Source: Nocardioides luti
GTDB lineage: Bacteria > Actinomycetota > Actinomycetes > Propionibacteriales > Nocardioidaceae
Length of the DNA: 64,000 bases
Direction of reading: 5' to 3'
Assembly: GCF_014212315.1 (NCBI RefSeq)
Contig: NZ_JACKXE010000001.1
Location: 3,348,001-3,412,000 of the forward strand
Part shown: one piece after another, positions 8,716 to 17,280 of the stretch
Numbering within the stretch: position 1 is the stretch's first letter
Layout of the letters: each line of letters starts with the position of its first letter
Program-made: the position numbers and the translations under genes
The notes under the pieces: generated by a model
Databases searched by the model: none
Seen by the model: the letters and a program-made list of their open reading frames with translations, nothing else
What the model was told of the DNA's origin: nothing

Positions 8716-9948
8716 TCACTGCGCCAGCGCGTCGTGCCCCTGGGCCTCGGGCTCTCCCATGACCGCCAGCGGATCGGCGAGCAGCGGGCTGAAGGCCAGC
8801 TCGGCCGCACCGACCAGGGAGGAGTCCTCGCCCAGCGCCGCCACCCGCAGGTCGACCCGCCCGCCGGGACTGATCAGCGTGGCGGAGTTGAGTCGCTCGG
8901 CGACCAGGTCCGGACGGGACGCCAGGACCCGGCCCAGCATGCCGCCGAGCACGATGACCTCGGGGTTGAACACGTTGACCACGGCGCGCAGGCCGACCCC
9001 GGTCCAGCTGGCGACGTCCTCGACCGAGGCGATCGCGCGCTCCTCGCCGGCCGCGGCGGCGTCGACGACCTCGGCCACGGCCTGCGGGCCGCCTCCGGGG
9101 AGCCGGCCGGCGTGGGTGAGCAGCTGGTTCTCGCCGACCTTGGTCTCCCAGCAGCCGACGGAGCCGCAGCGGCACGTCGTGCCCCCGCTGTCGACCGCGA
9201 GGTGGCCGATCTCGCCGGCGTACCCCTCGACACCGCGCAGCAGCTGGCCGCCGACCAGGAACCCGCCACCGATGCCCACGCTGCCGCTGATGTAGGCGAC
9301 GTCCGCGACGCCGACGGCAGCGCCGCGGACGTTCTCGGCCAGCACCCCGAGGTTGGCGTCGTTGCCCGACTGGACGGGCATGCCGAGCTCCTCGGCGAGC
9401 AGCGCCGTGAACGGCTCGTCGACCCACCCCAGGTTGGGACCGAAGCGGATCAGGCCGTCGGAGGCCCGGACGGCGCCCGGCACGGAGACGCCGACACCCA
9501 GGCAGCACCGGGGCGCGTGCTGGGTGAGCAGGTCGTGGGTCAGCTGGGAGACCGACTCGACGACCCGCTCGACGTCGTGCGACCCCCGCTCGTGCAACCG
9601 GGTACGCCGGTCGAGGACGACGCCCCCGAGCCCGACCAGGGCCACCGTGATCCGGTCCACGTCGAGCGCGATGGCCACGACGGCCACGTCCGAGCGCGGC
9701 GAGACCACGAGGGAGGGCCGCCCCGAGCGTCGGCCCAGGGGGGCCGTCTCCTCGGTGGGCAGCTCCTCGCTGACCAGGCCGAGCGACTCGAGCTGCCCGG
9801 TCAGGTCACCGATCGTGCTGCGGTTGAGGCCGAGCTCGGTGGTGAGCTCGGCCCGGCTGGTCGGACCGTCGGTGTGGACCCGTCGGAGTAGTGCCCCGAG
9901 ATTGACACGACGAAGCTCGTCCTGACTGATGCCCGATCGACGTGGCAT
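8716..9948 (-). CDS. ROK-family transcriptional repressor of the xylose cluster (XylR-type)
   Basis: 410 residues. The N-terminal winged helix (about 15-65) reads TSRAELTTELGLNRSTIGDL. A ROK sugar-kinase-like domain follows, with GVGVSVPGAV, SGNDANLG and the zinc-binding signature (H249, C259, C261, C266). ROK repressors bind operator DNA and are released by a sugar. It is the last gene of the leftward xylFGH operon, starting 24 bp after the permease stop, so it is probably autoregulated and controls the divergent xylAB genes. The catalytic Asp-containing GND motif is kept, so residual kinase activity cannot be excluded. Confidence 0.85.
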   Translation of the reverse strand: MPRRSGISQDELRRVNLGALLRRVHTDGPTSRAELTTELGLNRSTIGDLTGQLESLGLVSEELPTEETAPLGRRSGRPSLVVSPRSDVAVVAIALDVDRITVALVGLGGVVLDRRTRLHERGSHDVERVVESVSQLTHDLLTQHAPRCCLGVGVSVPGAVRASDGLIRFGPNLGWVDEPFTALLAEELGMPVQSGNDANLGVLAENVRGAAVGVADVAYISGSVGIGGGFLVGGQLLRGVEGYAGEIGHLAVDSGGTTCRCGSVGCWETKVGENQLLTHAGRLPGGGPQAVAEVVDAAAAGEERAIASVEDVASWTGVGLRAVVNVFNPEVIVLGGMLGRVLASRPDLVAERLNSATLISPGGRVDLRVAALGEDSSLVGAAELAFSPLLADPLAVMGEPEAQGHDALAQ

Positions 9949-9972
9949 CGCACTCTCTCCCGGATCTCCGTC

Positions 9973-11223
9973 TCAGACCCGACCCGTGGACGCTGCGCGT
10001 CGACGGCTGATCGCGTCCACGCTCGCGGCGACCAGCAGCACCAGGCCGGTGACGATGTACTTGCGGCTGTCGGGCTGGTTGAGCAGACCCATGCCGTTCG
10101 CGATCACGGCCACGACGGTGCCGCCGATGACGGCGTCGACGACGCGTCCCTTGCCGCCGAAGAGGCTGGTCCCGCCGATCACGGCTGCGCCGACGGCGTA
10201 CAGCAGGATCGTGCTGCCACCGGTGTTGTTGTTCACGCCACCGCTGTAGCTCGCCAGCATGATGCCGCCGATCCCCGCGATCGTGGAGGAGATCACGAAG
10301 CAGCTGAGCTTGATCATCGCGACGTTGATGCCGGCGCGGCGAGCAGCCTCGGCGTTGCCACCGACGGCGTAGACGTGGCTGCCCCACCTCGTCCGGCTGA
10401 GCAGGGCGGTGAGGACCACGGCCAGGCCCAGGATGATGAGGAGCGAGATCGGCACCCCCTTGATCGACTTGATGTTCGCGTTGGGGCTGCGCTCGATCGA
10501 GAGGTAGAAGACGACGAGGAACGCGATGACGGCGAGGCTGCCGGCCTTCAGCGCCCAGAGGAGGTTCGGCTCGTTCGTGAGCCCGTTGCGCCGACGACGC
10601 TGATTGCGCAGGAAGGTCGACGCGGCGTACAGCACCACGAACACGATCGCGATCGCCCAGCCGAGCCACACCGGGAGGTTGTCGCTGTTGAGCTTGGCGA
10701 CGAACTCGCCCGAGTCGATCGACCCGCGCTCGCCGATCAGGGACAGCAGGACCCCCTGCAGGCCGAGGAAGGTCGCGAGCGTGACGACGAACGACGGGAT
10801 GCCGAGCCGGGAGACCAGTAGTCCGATGCCCGCGCCGATCACGGCGCCGGTGGCGAGCCCGACGAGGATGGCCGGCAGGACCGGCCAGTCGTGGGTCGTC
10901 AGCGCCACCGACATGACGCCCGCGGCGGTGCCGCCGGTGTAGCCCGCGGAGAGGTCGATCTCGCCGAGGAGCAGGACGAAGACCAGGCCCATCGCGATGA
11001 TCGTGACGCCGGCCGACTGCTGGATCAGGTTGCCGAAGTTGAAGGCCTTGGTGAACGTGTCGGGCCGGAGGGCGGAGAAGACGATGACGAGCACGACCAG
11101 GCCGAGGATCGCCGGGAGCGAGCCGACGTCACCGCCCCGCAGCTTCGCCACGTAGGCCCTCGCCAGGGTGCCGACGTTGTCGGCGTTGCGGAGCTCCTCG
11201 ATCTCTTCACTTGCGACGCTCAT
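9973..11223 (-). CDS. xylH: sugar ABC transporter permease (xylose type)
   Basis: 416 residues with about ten hydrophobic segments, of the RbsC/XylH permease family. Family features include GLVFVLLLGEIDLSAGYTGG and, near the end, GGTSLFGGKGRVVDAVIGG. It forms the membrane channel for a pentose importer with XylF and XylG. A central hydrophilic loop with an Arg-rich stretch (RNQRRRRNG) separates the two halves, as in XylH. The ATG at 11221-11223 overlaps the xylG stop by 4 bp (ATGA), which fixes the start; the longer upstream frame lies inside xylG. Confidence 0.88.
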   Translation of the reverse strand: MSVASEEIEELRNADNVGTLARAYVAKLRGGDVGSLPAILGLVVLVIVFSALRPDTFTKAFNFGNLIQQSAGVTIIAMGLVFVLLLGEIDLSAGYTGGTAAGVMSVALTTHDWPVLPAILVGLATGAVIGAGIGLLVSRLGIPSFVVTLATFLGLQGVLLSLIGERGSIDSGEFVAKLNSDNLPVWLGWAIAIVFVVLYAASTFLRNQRRRRNGLTNEPNLLWALKAGSLAVIAFLVVFYLSIERSPNANIKSIKGVPISLLIILGLAVVLTALLSRTRWGSHVYAVGGNAEAARRAGINVAMIKLSCFVISSTIAGIGGIMLASYSGGVNNNTGGSTILLYAVGAAVIGGTSLFGGKGRVVDAVIGGTVVAVIANGMGLLNQPDSRKYIVTGLVLLVAASVDAISRRRAASTGRV

Positions 11224-11978
11224 GCCGCGTCCCCCTTGTTCAGCACGCCGGTCGTGATCGCCGTGACGATCCGGTCCCGGCTGGTGGTGGCGGTGTCGAC
11301 CTGCGCGACCATCTGGCCGAGGTAGAGCACCGCGATGTCGTCGGCGACCTCGAAGATCTCGTTCAGGTTGTGGCTGATGAGCACGACGCCGAGGCCTCGC
11401 TCGGCGAGCCGGCGGACCAGCTTGAGGACCTGCTCGGTCTGCGCCACGCCCAGCGCGGCGGTCGGCTCGTCGAGGATGACGATCTTGGAGTTCCACAGCA
11501 CGGAGCGGGCGATGGCGACCGTCTGGCGCTGGCCGCCCGAGAGGGCGGCGACGTGGGTCCGCACCGACTTCAGGGTCCGGACCGAGAGGCCGTCGAGGGT
11601 CTCGCGGGCGCGGGCCTCCATGCTGTCCTCGTCGATCATGCCGTTCTTGGTGAGCTCGCGGCCGAGGAACATGTTGTGGACGACGTCGAGGTTGTCGCAG
11701 AGCGCGAGGTCCTGGTAGACGATCTCGATGCCCAGCGCGTTCGAGTCGCGCGGACTCTTCACGTGGACCGTGTTCCCCTCGAAGGTGTAGTCACCCTCGT
11801 CGAAGGGGTGGATGCCGGCGATCCCCTTGATCAACGTGCTCTTGCCGGCGCCGTTGTCGCCGACCAGCGCGGTCACGCGGCCCGGCTTGACCGTCAGGTC
11901 GACGCCGCGCAGCACGTGCACGGCGCCGAAGGACTTCTGGACGCCGCGCAGCTGCAGCAGCGGTTCTCCACTCGACAT
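11220..11978 (-). CDS. xylG: sugar ABC transporter ATP-binding protein (single-domain XylG)
   Basis: 252 residues with one nucleotide-binding domain: Walker A GDNGAGKST, signature LSGGQRQ, Walker B IVILDEPTAALG and the switch histidine in LISHNL. It powers import of the sugar bound by XylF. Enterobacterial XylG fuses two such domains (about 510 residues); this one has a single domain and must dimerise. I chose the ATG at 11976-11978 because GGGAGAG lies 7 nt upstream. A longer start at 12008 adds ten residues but has no ribosome-binding site and would run close to the intercistronic hairpin. Confidence 0.88.
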   Translation of the reverse strand: MSSGEPLLQLRGVQKSFGAVHVLRGVDLTVKPGRVTALVGDNGAGKSTLIKGIAGIHPFDEGDYTFEGNTVHVKSPRDSNALGIEIVYQDLALCDNLDVVHNMFLGRELTKNGMIDEDSMEARARETLDGLSVRTLKSVRTHVAALSGGQRQTVAIARSVLWNSKIVILDEPTAALGVAQTEQVLKLVRRLAERGLGVVLISHNLNEIFEVADDIAVLYLGQMVAQVDTATTSRDRIVTAITTGVLNKGDAA

Positions 11979-12010
11979 TGCGTCACTCTCCCGGGGGTTG
12001 GTGGTCATGG

Positions 12011-12046
12011 AAGCGGGGGCCCGCCCAGTCGGACGGGCCCCCGCGC
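12011..12046. promoter_or_regulatory. intercistronic hairpin between xylF and xylG
   Basis: GCGGGGGCCCG (from 12012) pairs with CGGGCCCCCGC (ending 12043), and two further G-C pairs lie inside one mismatch, around a 4-nt AGTC loop. On the minus-strand transcript it lies directly between the xylF stop and xylG. Such hairpins commonly make most transcripts end after the binding protein, or protect its 3' end, giving an excess of binding protein over ATPase and permease. Confidence 0.6.
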
Positions 12047-12074
12047 TTGAAGATGTCAGACAACCGCTACGCGG

Positions 12075-13184
12075 TCACTGGACCCCGTACTTCGTGCAGA
12101 GGTCCGTGATGCCCTTGCAGATGTCGGCGGCACTCGCCTGGCCGGCCGTCACGACGTCCTGGACGGAGTCGGCGGTGATCCAGACGGGGGTCGCGAGCAC
12201 CGAGGGAACGTCGACGCCCAGCTCCGAGTCGTTCACCGAGCCGGTCGCGATCGTCGAGGGGTCGTCGCCCTTGATGATCGCGATCGCCAGGTCGGCAGCG
12301 GCCTTGGCCTCGACCGAGGTGTCCTTGAAGACGGTGCCGGTCTGGTAGCCCTGCAGGACGTTGGCGAGGCCCTCGGGCGTCGCGTCCTGACCGGTCACGA
12401 GGACCTTGCCCTCGACGCCGGCAGCCTTCTCGCGGGCGATCACGCCGCCCGCCATGCCGTCGTTCGCCGTGACGAGACCGATCAGGTCGGGGTGCGCAGC
12501 GTAGAACTGGTCGAAGACCTTGCCCGCGGTGACGGGGTCCCAGTCGCCGGTCTGGTCGGCGACGACGGTGAAGCTGCCGTCGTCCTTGATGACCTGCTCG
12601 TAGCCCTGCTTGAAGAGCGTGGCGTTGTTGTCGGTCGCGGCGCCGTTGATGAAGGCGATGTTGCCCGACGTCTTGCCTGCGGCGTTGAGGCCGTCGATGA
12701 GGCCCTGGCCCTGCAGCTCGCCGACCTTCACGTTGTCGAAGGACACGTAGTAGTCGGCGCCGCCGCCGAGGGTGAGGCGGTCGTAGTCGATGACGGCGAT
12801 GCCCGCGTTCTTGGCCTTGTCGATGCAGGCCTTGCCCGAGTCGGGGTCGAGGTCGGTCTCGATGAGCACCTTGACGCCCTCGGTGATCATCTGGTCGCAG
12901 AGCTGGCCGAACGTGTCGGCCGAGCCCTCGGCGTTCTGGATGTCCGACTCGAGACCGGCAGCCTTGAAGGCGGCCTCGAGGTTCGGACGGTCCTGCGTCT
13001 CCCAGCGCACCGACGACTTCGAGTCGGGCAGGATCACGCCGACCTTGCCTGCCGAATCGCCGCTGCCACCCGAACCACCGCTGCCCGAGCCGCTGGAGTC
13101 GCTGCCACCGCATGCGGCGGCAGTGAAGACCAGCGCACCGACCGCAGCGACGGAGGCGATGCGCGAACCTGTGCTTCTCACCAT
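12075..13184 (-). CDS. xylF: xylose-type ABC transporter substrate-binding lipoprotein
   Basis: 369 residues with a lipoprotein signal: basic MVRSTGSR, a hydrophobic stretch, then AAAC at about residue 25. A Ser/Gly-rich linker (GSDSSGSGSGGSGGSGDS) would tether the domain to the membrane. The mature part is a periplasmic-binding-protein fold with VIDYDRLTLGGGADYYVSFD and VKVGELQGQGL, closely resembling XylF. It captures a pentose, most likely D-xylose, and delivers it to XylH/XylG. The start at 13184 has AGAAGGA 7 nt upstream; an alternative 10 codons earlier would place charged residues before the signal. It is the first gene of the leftward operon. Confidence 0.9.
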   Translation of the reverse strand: MVRSTGSRIASVAAVGALVFTAAACGGSDSSGSGSGGSGGSGDSAGKVGVILPDSKSSVRWETQDRPNLEAAFKAAGLESDIQNAEGSADTFGQLCDQMITEGVKVLIETDLDPDSGKACIDKAKNAGIAVIDYDRLTLGGGADYYVSFDNVKVGELQGQGLIDGLNAAGKTSGNIAFINGAATDNNATLFKQGYEQVIKDDGSFTVVADQTGDWDPVTAGKVFDQFYAAHPDLIGLVTANDGMAGGVIAREKAAGVEGKVLVTGQDATPEGLANVLQGYQTGTVFKDTSVEAKAAADLAIAIIKGDDPSTIATGSVNDSELGVDVPSVLATPVWITADSVQDVVTAGQASAADICKGITDLCTKYGVQ

Positions 13185-13238
13185 CTGAGTTCCTTCTCGT
13201 TGGTCCGCCGGCACGAGCTGTGATTGCCGTCACGCGGA

Positions 13239-13281
13239 ATGTTGTCAGCGCCAACATAACCGGCTAAGTTCACCTTGTACA
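13239..13281 (-). promoter_or_regulatory. xylF promoter with overlapping inverted-repeat operator
   Basis: On the minus strand, TGTACA (13276-13281) is followed after 17 bp by TATGTT (13253-13258), a reasonable -35/-10 pair for xylF. A perfect inverted repeat ATGTTG-N7-CAACAT occupies 13239-13257, covering the -10 and the likely transcription start. That placement suits a repressor site for the ROK protein. On the plus strand, TTGTAC (13275-13280) with ATTTTG 16 bp downstream is a weaker possible promoter for xylA that shares the same -35 region. Confidence 0.5.
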
Positions 13282-13340
13282 GGGCCTGAATGGGGCATTT
13301 TGTTGTTTATCAGAACCATCAACGAGACGAGGGTCACCCA

Positions 13341-14501
13341 ATGGACGCCATGACACCCACGCACGACGACAAGTTCTCCTTCGGCCTGTGGACGGTGGGC
13401 TGGCAGGGGGTCGACGTGTTCGGCACCGCCGTGCGTCCGCCGCTGGACCCTGCGGAGGCGGTGCGGCGGCTGGCGGACCTCGGCGCGTACGGCATCACCT
13501 TCCACGACAACGACGTCTTCCCGTTCGACGCCGACGCGGCCACCAAGGAGGCGCACCTGGCGCCGCTGCGCAAGGCGCTGGAGGAGACCGGGCTGAGCGT
13601 GCCGATGGTCACGACCAACCTGTTCTCGCACCCCGTCTTCCGCGACGGCGGGTTCACGAACAACGACCGCGACGTGCGACGGTTCGCCGTCCGCAAGGCC
13701 CTCGACAACCTCGACCTGGCGGCGGAGATGGGCGCTCAGGTGTTCGTCGCCTGGGGCGGCCGCGAGGGGGCCGAGTCCGGCGCGGCCAAGGACGTCAGGG
13801 CGGCCCTCGACCGCTACGCCGAGGCCTTCAACATCCTCGCCCAGCACGCGATCGACAGCGGCTACGACATCCGGTTCGCGATCGAGCCGAAGCCCAACGA
13901 GCCCCGCGGCGACATCCTGCTGCCCACCGTCGGTCACGCGCTCGCCTTCATCAACGAGCTGGACCACCCGGAGCGGGTGGGCATCAACCCCGAGGTCGGG
14001 CACGAGGAGATGGCGGGGCTGAACTTCGCCCACGGCCTGGCGCAGGCGCTCTGGCACGGCAAGCTCTTCCACGTCGACCTCAACGGCCAGACCGGTCCGC
14101 GCTTCGACCAGGACCTGCGTTTCGGCGCGGGCAACGTGCGCGGCGCGTTCTGGACGGTCGACATCCTCGAGAACGGCGGCTACGACGGCCCGCGGCACTT
14201 CGACTTCAAGCCCCCGCGCTCGGAGGACATGGACGGGGTCTGGGCCTCGGCCGAGGGCTGCATGCGCAACTACCTGATCCTGCGTGAGAAGAGCCGGGCC
14301 TTCCGCGCCGACCCCGACGTGCAGGCCGCCCTGGCGGCCGCCCGCGTCGACGAGCTCGCGCAGCCGACCCTCGGCGCCGGCGAGAGCGTGGCCTCGCTGC
14401 GCGCCGAGAGCTTCGACCCGGAGGAGGCGGCCGCCCGCGGCATGGGCTTCGAGCACCTGGACCAGCTGGCGCTGGAGCACCTCTACGGCACCCGGGGCTG
14501 A
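13341..14501 (+). CDS. xylA: xylose isomerase
   Basis: 386 residues, the length of the short (class I) actinobacterial xylose isomerases. It interconverts D-xylose and D-xylulose, and the family also isomerises glucose. Seen directly: [10 protein letters not shown] at the N-terminus, the catalytic His/Asp pair in TFHDND (H55, D58), metal ligands in [24 protein letters not shown] and FHVDLNGQ, and HFDFKPPR. The ATG at 13341 has GAGGG 8 nt upstream and matches the family N-terminus; an upstream in-frame ATG at 13290 would add 17 atypical residues. xylB begins 3 nt after its stop. Confidence 0.96.
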   Translation: MDAMTPTHDDKFSFGLWTVGWQGVDVFGTAVRPPLDPAEAVRRLADLGAYGITFHDNDVFPFDADAATKEAHLAPLRKALEETGLSVPMVTTNLFSHPVFRDGGFTNNDRDVRRFAVRKALDNLDLAAEMGAQVFVAWGGREGAESGAAKDVRAALDRYAEAFNILAQHAIDSGYDIRFAIEPKPNEPRGDILLPTVGHALAFINELDHPERVGINPEVGHEEMAGLNFAHGLAQALWHGKLFHVDLNGQTGPRFDQDLRFGAGNVRGAFWTVDILENGGYDGPRHFDFKPPRSEDMDGVWASAEGCMRNYLILREKSRAFRADPDVQAALAAARVDELAQPTLGAGESVASLRAESFDPEEAAARGMGFEHLDQLALEHLYGTRG

Positions 14502-14504
14502 GTC

Positions 14505-15911
14505 GTGCTGGTTGCCGGCGTCGACTCCTCGACCCAGTCCTGCAAGGTCCAGGTGCACGACGCCGAGACCGGTGAGCTGGTGCGCCAGGGGCGGGCCGTG
14601 CACCCCGTCGGGACCGAGGTCGACCCCGAGCACTGGTGGTCGGCGCTCGGTCGTGCCGTCGACGAGGCCGGGGGCCTCGACGACGTCGCCGCGGTGTCCG
14701 TCGGTGGCCAGCAGCACGGGATGGTCTGCCTCGACGACGACGGCCGGGTCGTCCGGCCGGCCCTGCTGTGGAACGACACGCGGTCCGCGGACGCCGCCGT
14801 CGCGCTGACCGAGGAGTTCGGCGGGGCCGCCACCTGGGCCGCGGAGGTGGGGGTCGTGCCCGTCGCGTCGTTCACGGTCACCAAGCTGCGCTGGCTCGCG
14901 GAGCACGAGCCCGACCTGGCGGCCCGCACGGCAGCGGTCTGCCTGCCGCACGACTGGCTCACCTGGCGGTTGGCCGGCCACACCTCCCTGTCCGAGCTCG
15001 TCACCGACCGCAGCGACGCCAGCGGCACCGGCTACTGGTCGGTGCCGCACGGCTCCTACCGGCACGACCTGCTCCGCGGTGCCCTCGGCCGGGACGCCGT
15101 GGTGCCCCGGGTGGCCGGGCCGCGGGACGTCGTGGGCACGGTCGCCGGCGCCGCCGCGGTGCTCGGCCCCGGGTGCGGCGACAACGCGGGAGCCGCCCTC
15201 GGCCTCGGTGCCGGCCCCGGTGACGTCGTCGTCTCCATCGGCACCTCGGGCGTGGTCTCGGCGGTGTCCGAGGTGCCGGCGGCCGACGCCACCGGCGCGG
15301 TCGCCGGCTTCGCCGACGCGACCGGGCGCTTCCTGCCGCTGGTGGCCACCATCAACGCCGGCCAGGTGCTGAGCGCGACCTGCCGGTTGCTCGGCGTGGA
15401 CTTCGAGGAGCTCTCACGGCTGGCCCTGACGGTCCCCCCGGGCGCCGGTGGCCTCACCCTCGTGCCCTACCTCCAGGGGGAGCGGACCCCGGACCGGCCC
15501 ACCGCGACCGGCTCCCTGCACGGGCTGACCCTCGAGACGATGGAGCCCGCGCACCTCGCTCGCGCCGCCGTCGAGGGTCTGCTCTGCGGGCTCGCTGACG
15601 GCCTGGACGCCCTGGTCGGCCAGGGCAGCGAGGTCGGCCGCGTGCTGCTGGTCGGCGGTGGCGCGGCATCGGCGGCGGTGCGCACCGTCGCCGCGACCGT
15701 CTTTCCCGCCCCGGTGCACTGCCCGCCCGCAGCGGAGTACGTCGCCCGCGGCGCCGCCCGGCAGGCCGCCTGGTCGCTCTCCGGTGCCGAGCAGCCGCCC
15801 GCATGGGTGCTGCCGGAGACGGTGGTGCACGCCGCCGACCCGGAGCCGGCCGTCCGCACCCGCTACGGGGTGGCCCGCGACGCCACGCTGGAGCGGTTGC
15901 CGGTCGCCTGA
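14505..15911 (+). CDS. xylB: xylulokinase
   Basis: 468 residues of the FGGY carbohydrate kinase family; phosphorylates D-xylulose to xylulose-5-phosphate for the pentose phosphate pathway. The N-terminus has the phosphate-binding [12 protein letters not shown], then the substrate motif GGQQHGMV. The catalytic aspartate is in [11 protein letters not shown] (D226), and the C-terminal ATP loop [13 protein letters not shown] is intact. The start is GTG at 14505, 3 nt after xylA, so the two are almost certainly cotranscribed and coupled. Confidence 0.94.
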   Translation: MLVAGVDSSTQSCKVQVHDAETGELVRQGRAVHPVGTEVDPEHWWSALGRAVDEAGGLDDVAAVSVGGQQHGMVCLDDDGRVVRPALLWNDTRSADAAVALTEEFGGAATWAAEVGVVPVASFTVTKLRWLAEHEPDLAARTAAVCLPHDWLTWRLAGHTSLSELVTDRSDASGTGYWSVPHGSYRHDLLRGALGRDAVVPRVAGPRDVVGTVAGAAAVLGPGCGDNAGAALGLGAGPGDVVVSIGTSGVVSAVSEVPAADATGAVAGFADATGRFLPLVATINAGQVLSATCRLLGVDFEELSRLALTVPPGAGGLTLVPYLQGERTPDRPTATGSLHGLTLETMEPAHLARAAVEGLLCGLADGLDALVGQGSEVGRVLLVGGGAASAAVRTVAATVFPAPVHCPPAAEYVARGAARQAAWSLSGAEQPPAWVLPETVVHAADPEPAVRTRYGVARDATLERLPVA

Positions 15912-15948
15912 CCCGGACGTCCTGGGCCGGACGGCCTGAGCCCGTGGC

Positions 15949-17193
15949 TCAGGCCGTCGGGTCCAGGTGCCGGTCGAGCCAGTCGTTGCCGAACTTGCCG
16001 GTCGGGTCCAGCCGGCCCCGCAGGGCCAGGAAGTCGGCCAGCCGGGGGTAGCTCCGCGCGGGTCGGCACCCGGGCAGGAAGAGCTTGCCCCAGTGCGGGC
16101 GAGGGTCGAAGGGGGCGAGGCAGTCCTCGACGACGGCCAGGGCCTCCTCGACCGCGGCCTGCTCCCGCACCCAGGTGAAGTGCAGGGACAGCGTGTCCCG
16201 CTCGTACTGCGGGCTCAGCCACAGGTCGTCGCGTCGCACGGTGCGGATCTCCCCGATCTGCAGCACCGACCGGAACCCGTCGGACGCGGCGCGCAGCGCC
16301 TCGATCGCGGCGCCGCCGAGCTCGCGGGGGACGTGGTACTCCGACTGGATCTCGGCGCCGTGGCTCGGCGTGAACCCCATCCGGAAGTGCGGGAGCCGGT
16401 CGGACCACGCACCCGCGATCCCGAGCTGCTCGGTGGTGGTCGCGCCGTCCAGGCCGGGCAGCGGGTGCCGGGCCGCCGTCGCCGCGACGCCGCCGTGGAA
16501 GTCGTCGGGAGCCGGGGCGTCCCCGTCGCGCCGCTTGACCCAGGCGGACGCGCCCTGCGGCCCCCAGTCGGTGAACAGGCTGACCGAGTAGCCGGCGGAC
16601 GTGATGGCGTCGAGATCCTCGACGACGCGCGTCCACGGCAGCCCCTCGTAGACCGTCTGGTCCACCTGGTAGGTCGGCTCGACGTCGAGCGTCACCCGCC
16701 AGATCACCCCCAGCGCGCCGAGGCTGACGACCGCCCCCTCGAAGCCGGGGTCGCCGCGGCGCAGGGTCAGCAGCTCGCCGTCGGCCGTGACCAGCTCGAC
16801 GGCCGCGACCGCGGTGGCGAGGTTGCCGTTGCGGTCACCCGACCCGTGGGTCGCCGTCGAGACGGCGCCGGCGACCGAGATGTGGGGGAGGGAGGCGAGG
16901 TTGTGGAGGGCATGGCCCCGGGGCTCGAGGTGGGCGGCGAGCGCGCCGAAGGTCGACCCGCCGTGGCAGGTCACCGTGCCGGCCGCGGCATCGACGGTGA
17001 CCGCCTCCGGCAGCGAGGACAGGGTCACCGCGGCCTCGCCGTCGGCCAGGGCGGTGAAGGAGTGCCGTGACCCGAGGGGCCGGATCCTGCGGTGCTCGGC
17101 AACGACGATCTGCAGCTCCTCGAGCGAGGTGGGCGCCAGCACGTCCCGGAAACCGAAGGTGTGGTTGCCGGCCCAGTTCTTCTCGATGGTCAT
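15949..17193 (-). CDS. alditol oxidase (FAD, D-arabinono-lactone oxidase family)
   Basis: 414 residues, very similar in layout to Streptomyces coelicolor AldO. It begins NWAGN, and LGSRHSF contains the histidine expected to bind FAD covalently (H44). NLASLPHISVAGAVSTATHG is the FAD-binding region, and the C-terminal domain has LPHFRMGFTPS, IQSEYHVPRE and RPHWGKLF. AldO oxidises terminal hydroxyls of xylitol and sorbitol with O2, giving the aldose and H2O2. Its place next to xylAB suggests it turns xylitol into xylose for the same pathway. It is convergent with xylB, 37 bp apart. Confidence 0.85.
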   Translation of the reverse strand: MTIEKNWAGNHTFGFRDVLAPTSLEELQIVVAEHRRIRPLGSRHSFTALADGEAAVTLSSLPEAVTVDAAAGTVTCHGGSTFGALAAHLEPRGHALHNLASLPHISVAGAVSTATHGSGDRNGNLATAVAAVELVTADGELLTLRRGDPGFEGAVVSLGALGVIWRVTLDVEPTYQVDQTVYEGLPWTRVVEDLDAITSAGYSVSLFTDWGPQGASAWVKRRDGDAPAPDDFHGGVAATAARHPLPGLDGATTTEQLGIAGAWSDRLPHFRMGFTPSHGAEIQSEYHVPRELGGAAIEALRAASDGFRSVLQIGEIRTVRRDDLWLSPQYERDTLSLHFTWVREQAAVEEALAVVEDCLAPFDPRPHWGKLFLPGCRPARSYPRLADFLALRGRLDPTGKFGNDWLDRHLDPTA

Positions 17194-17280
17194 GCGCCCA
17201 ACCTGCCACCTCCGCCAAGCGCGTCCGTCGGCGGACGGGGCGGGGACGCGGTGCGGCCCACGCGGTGACGACGGGGCTCG

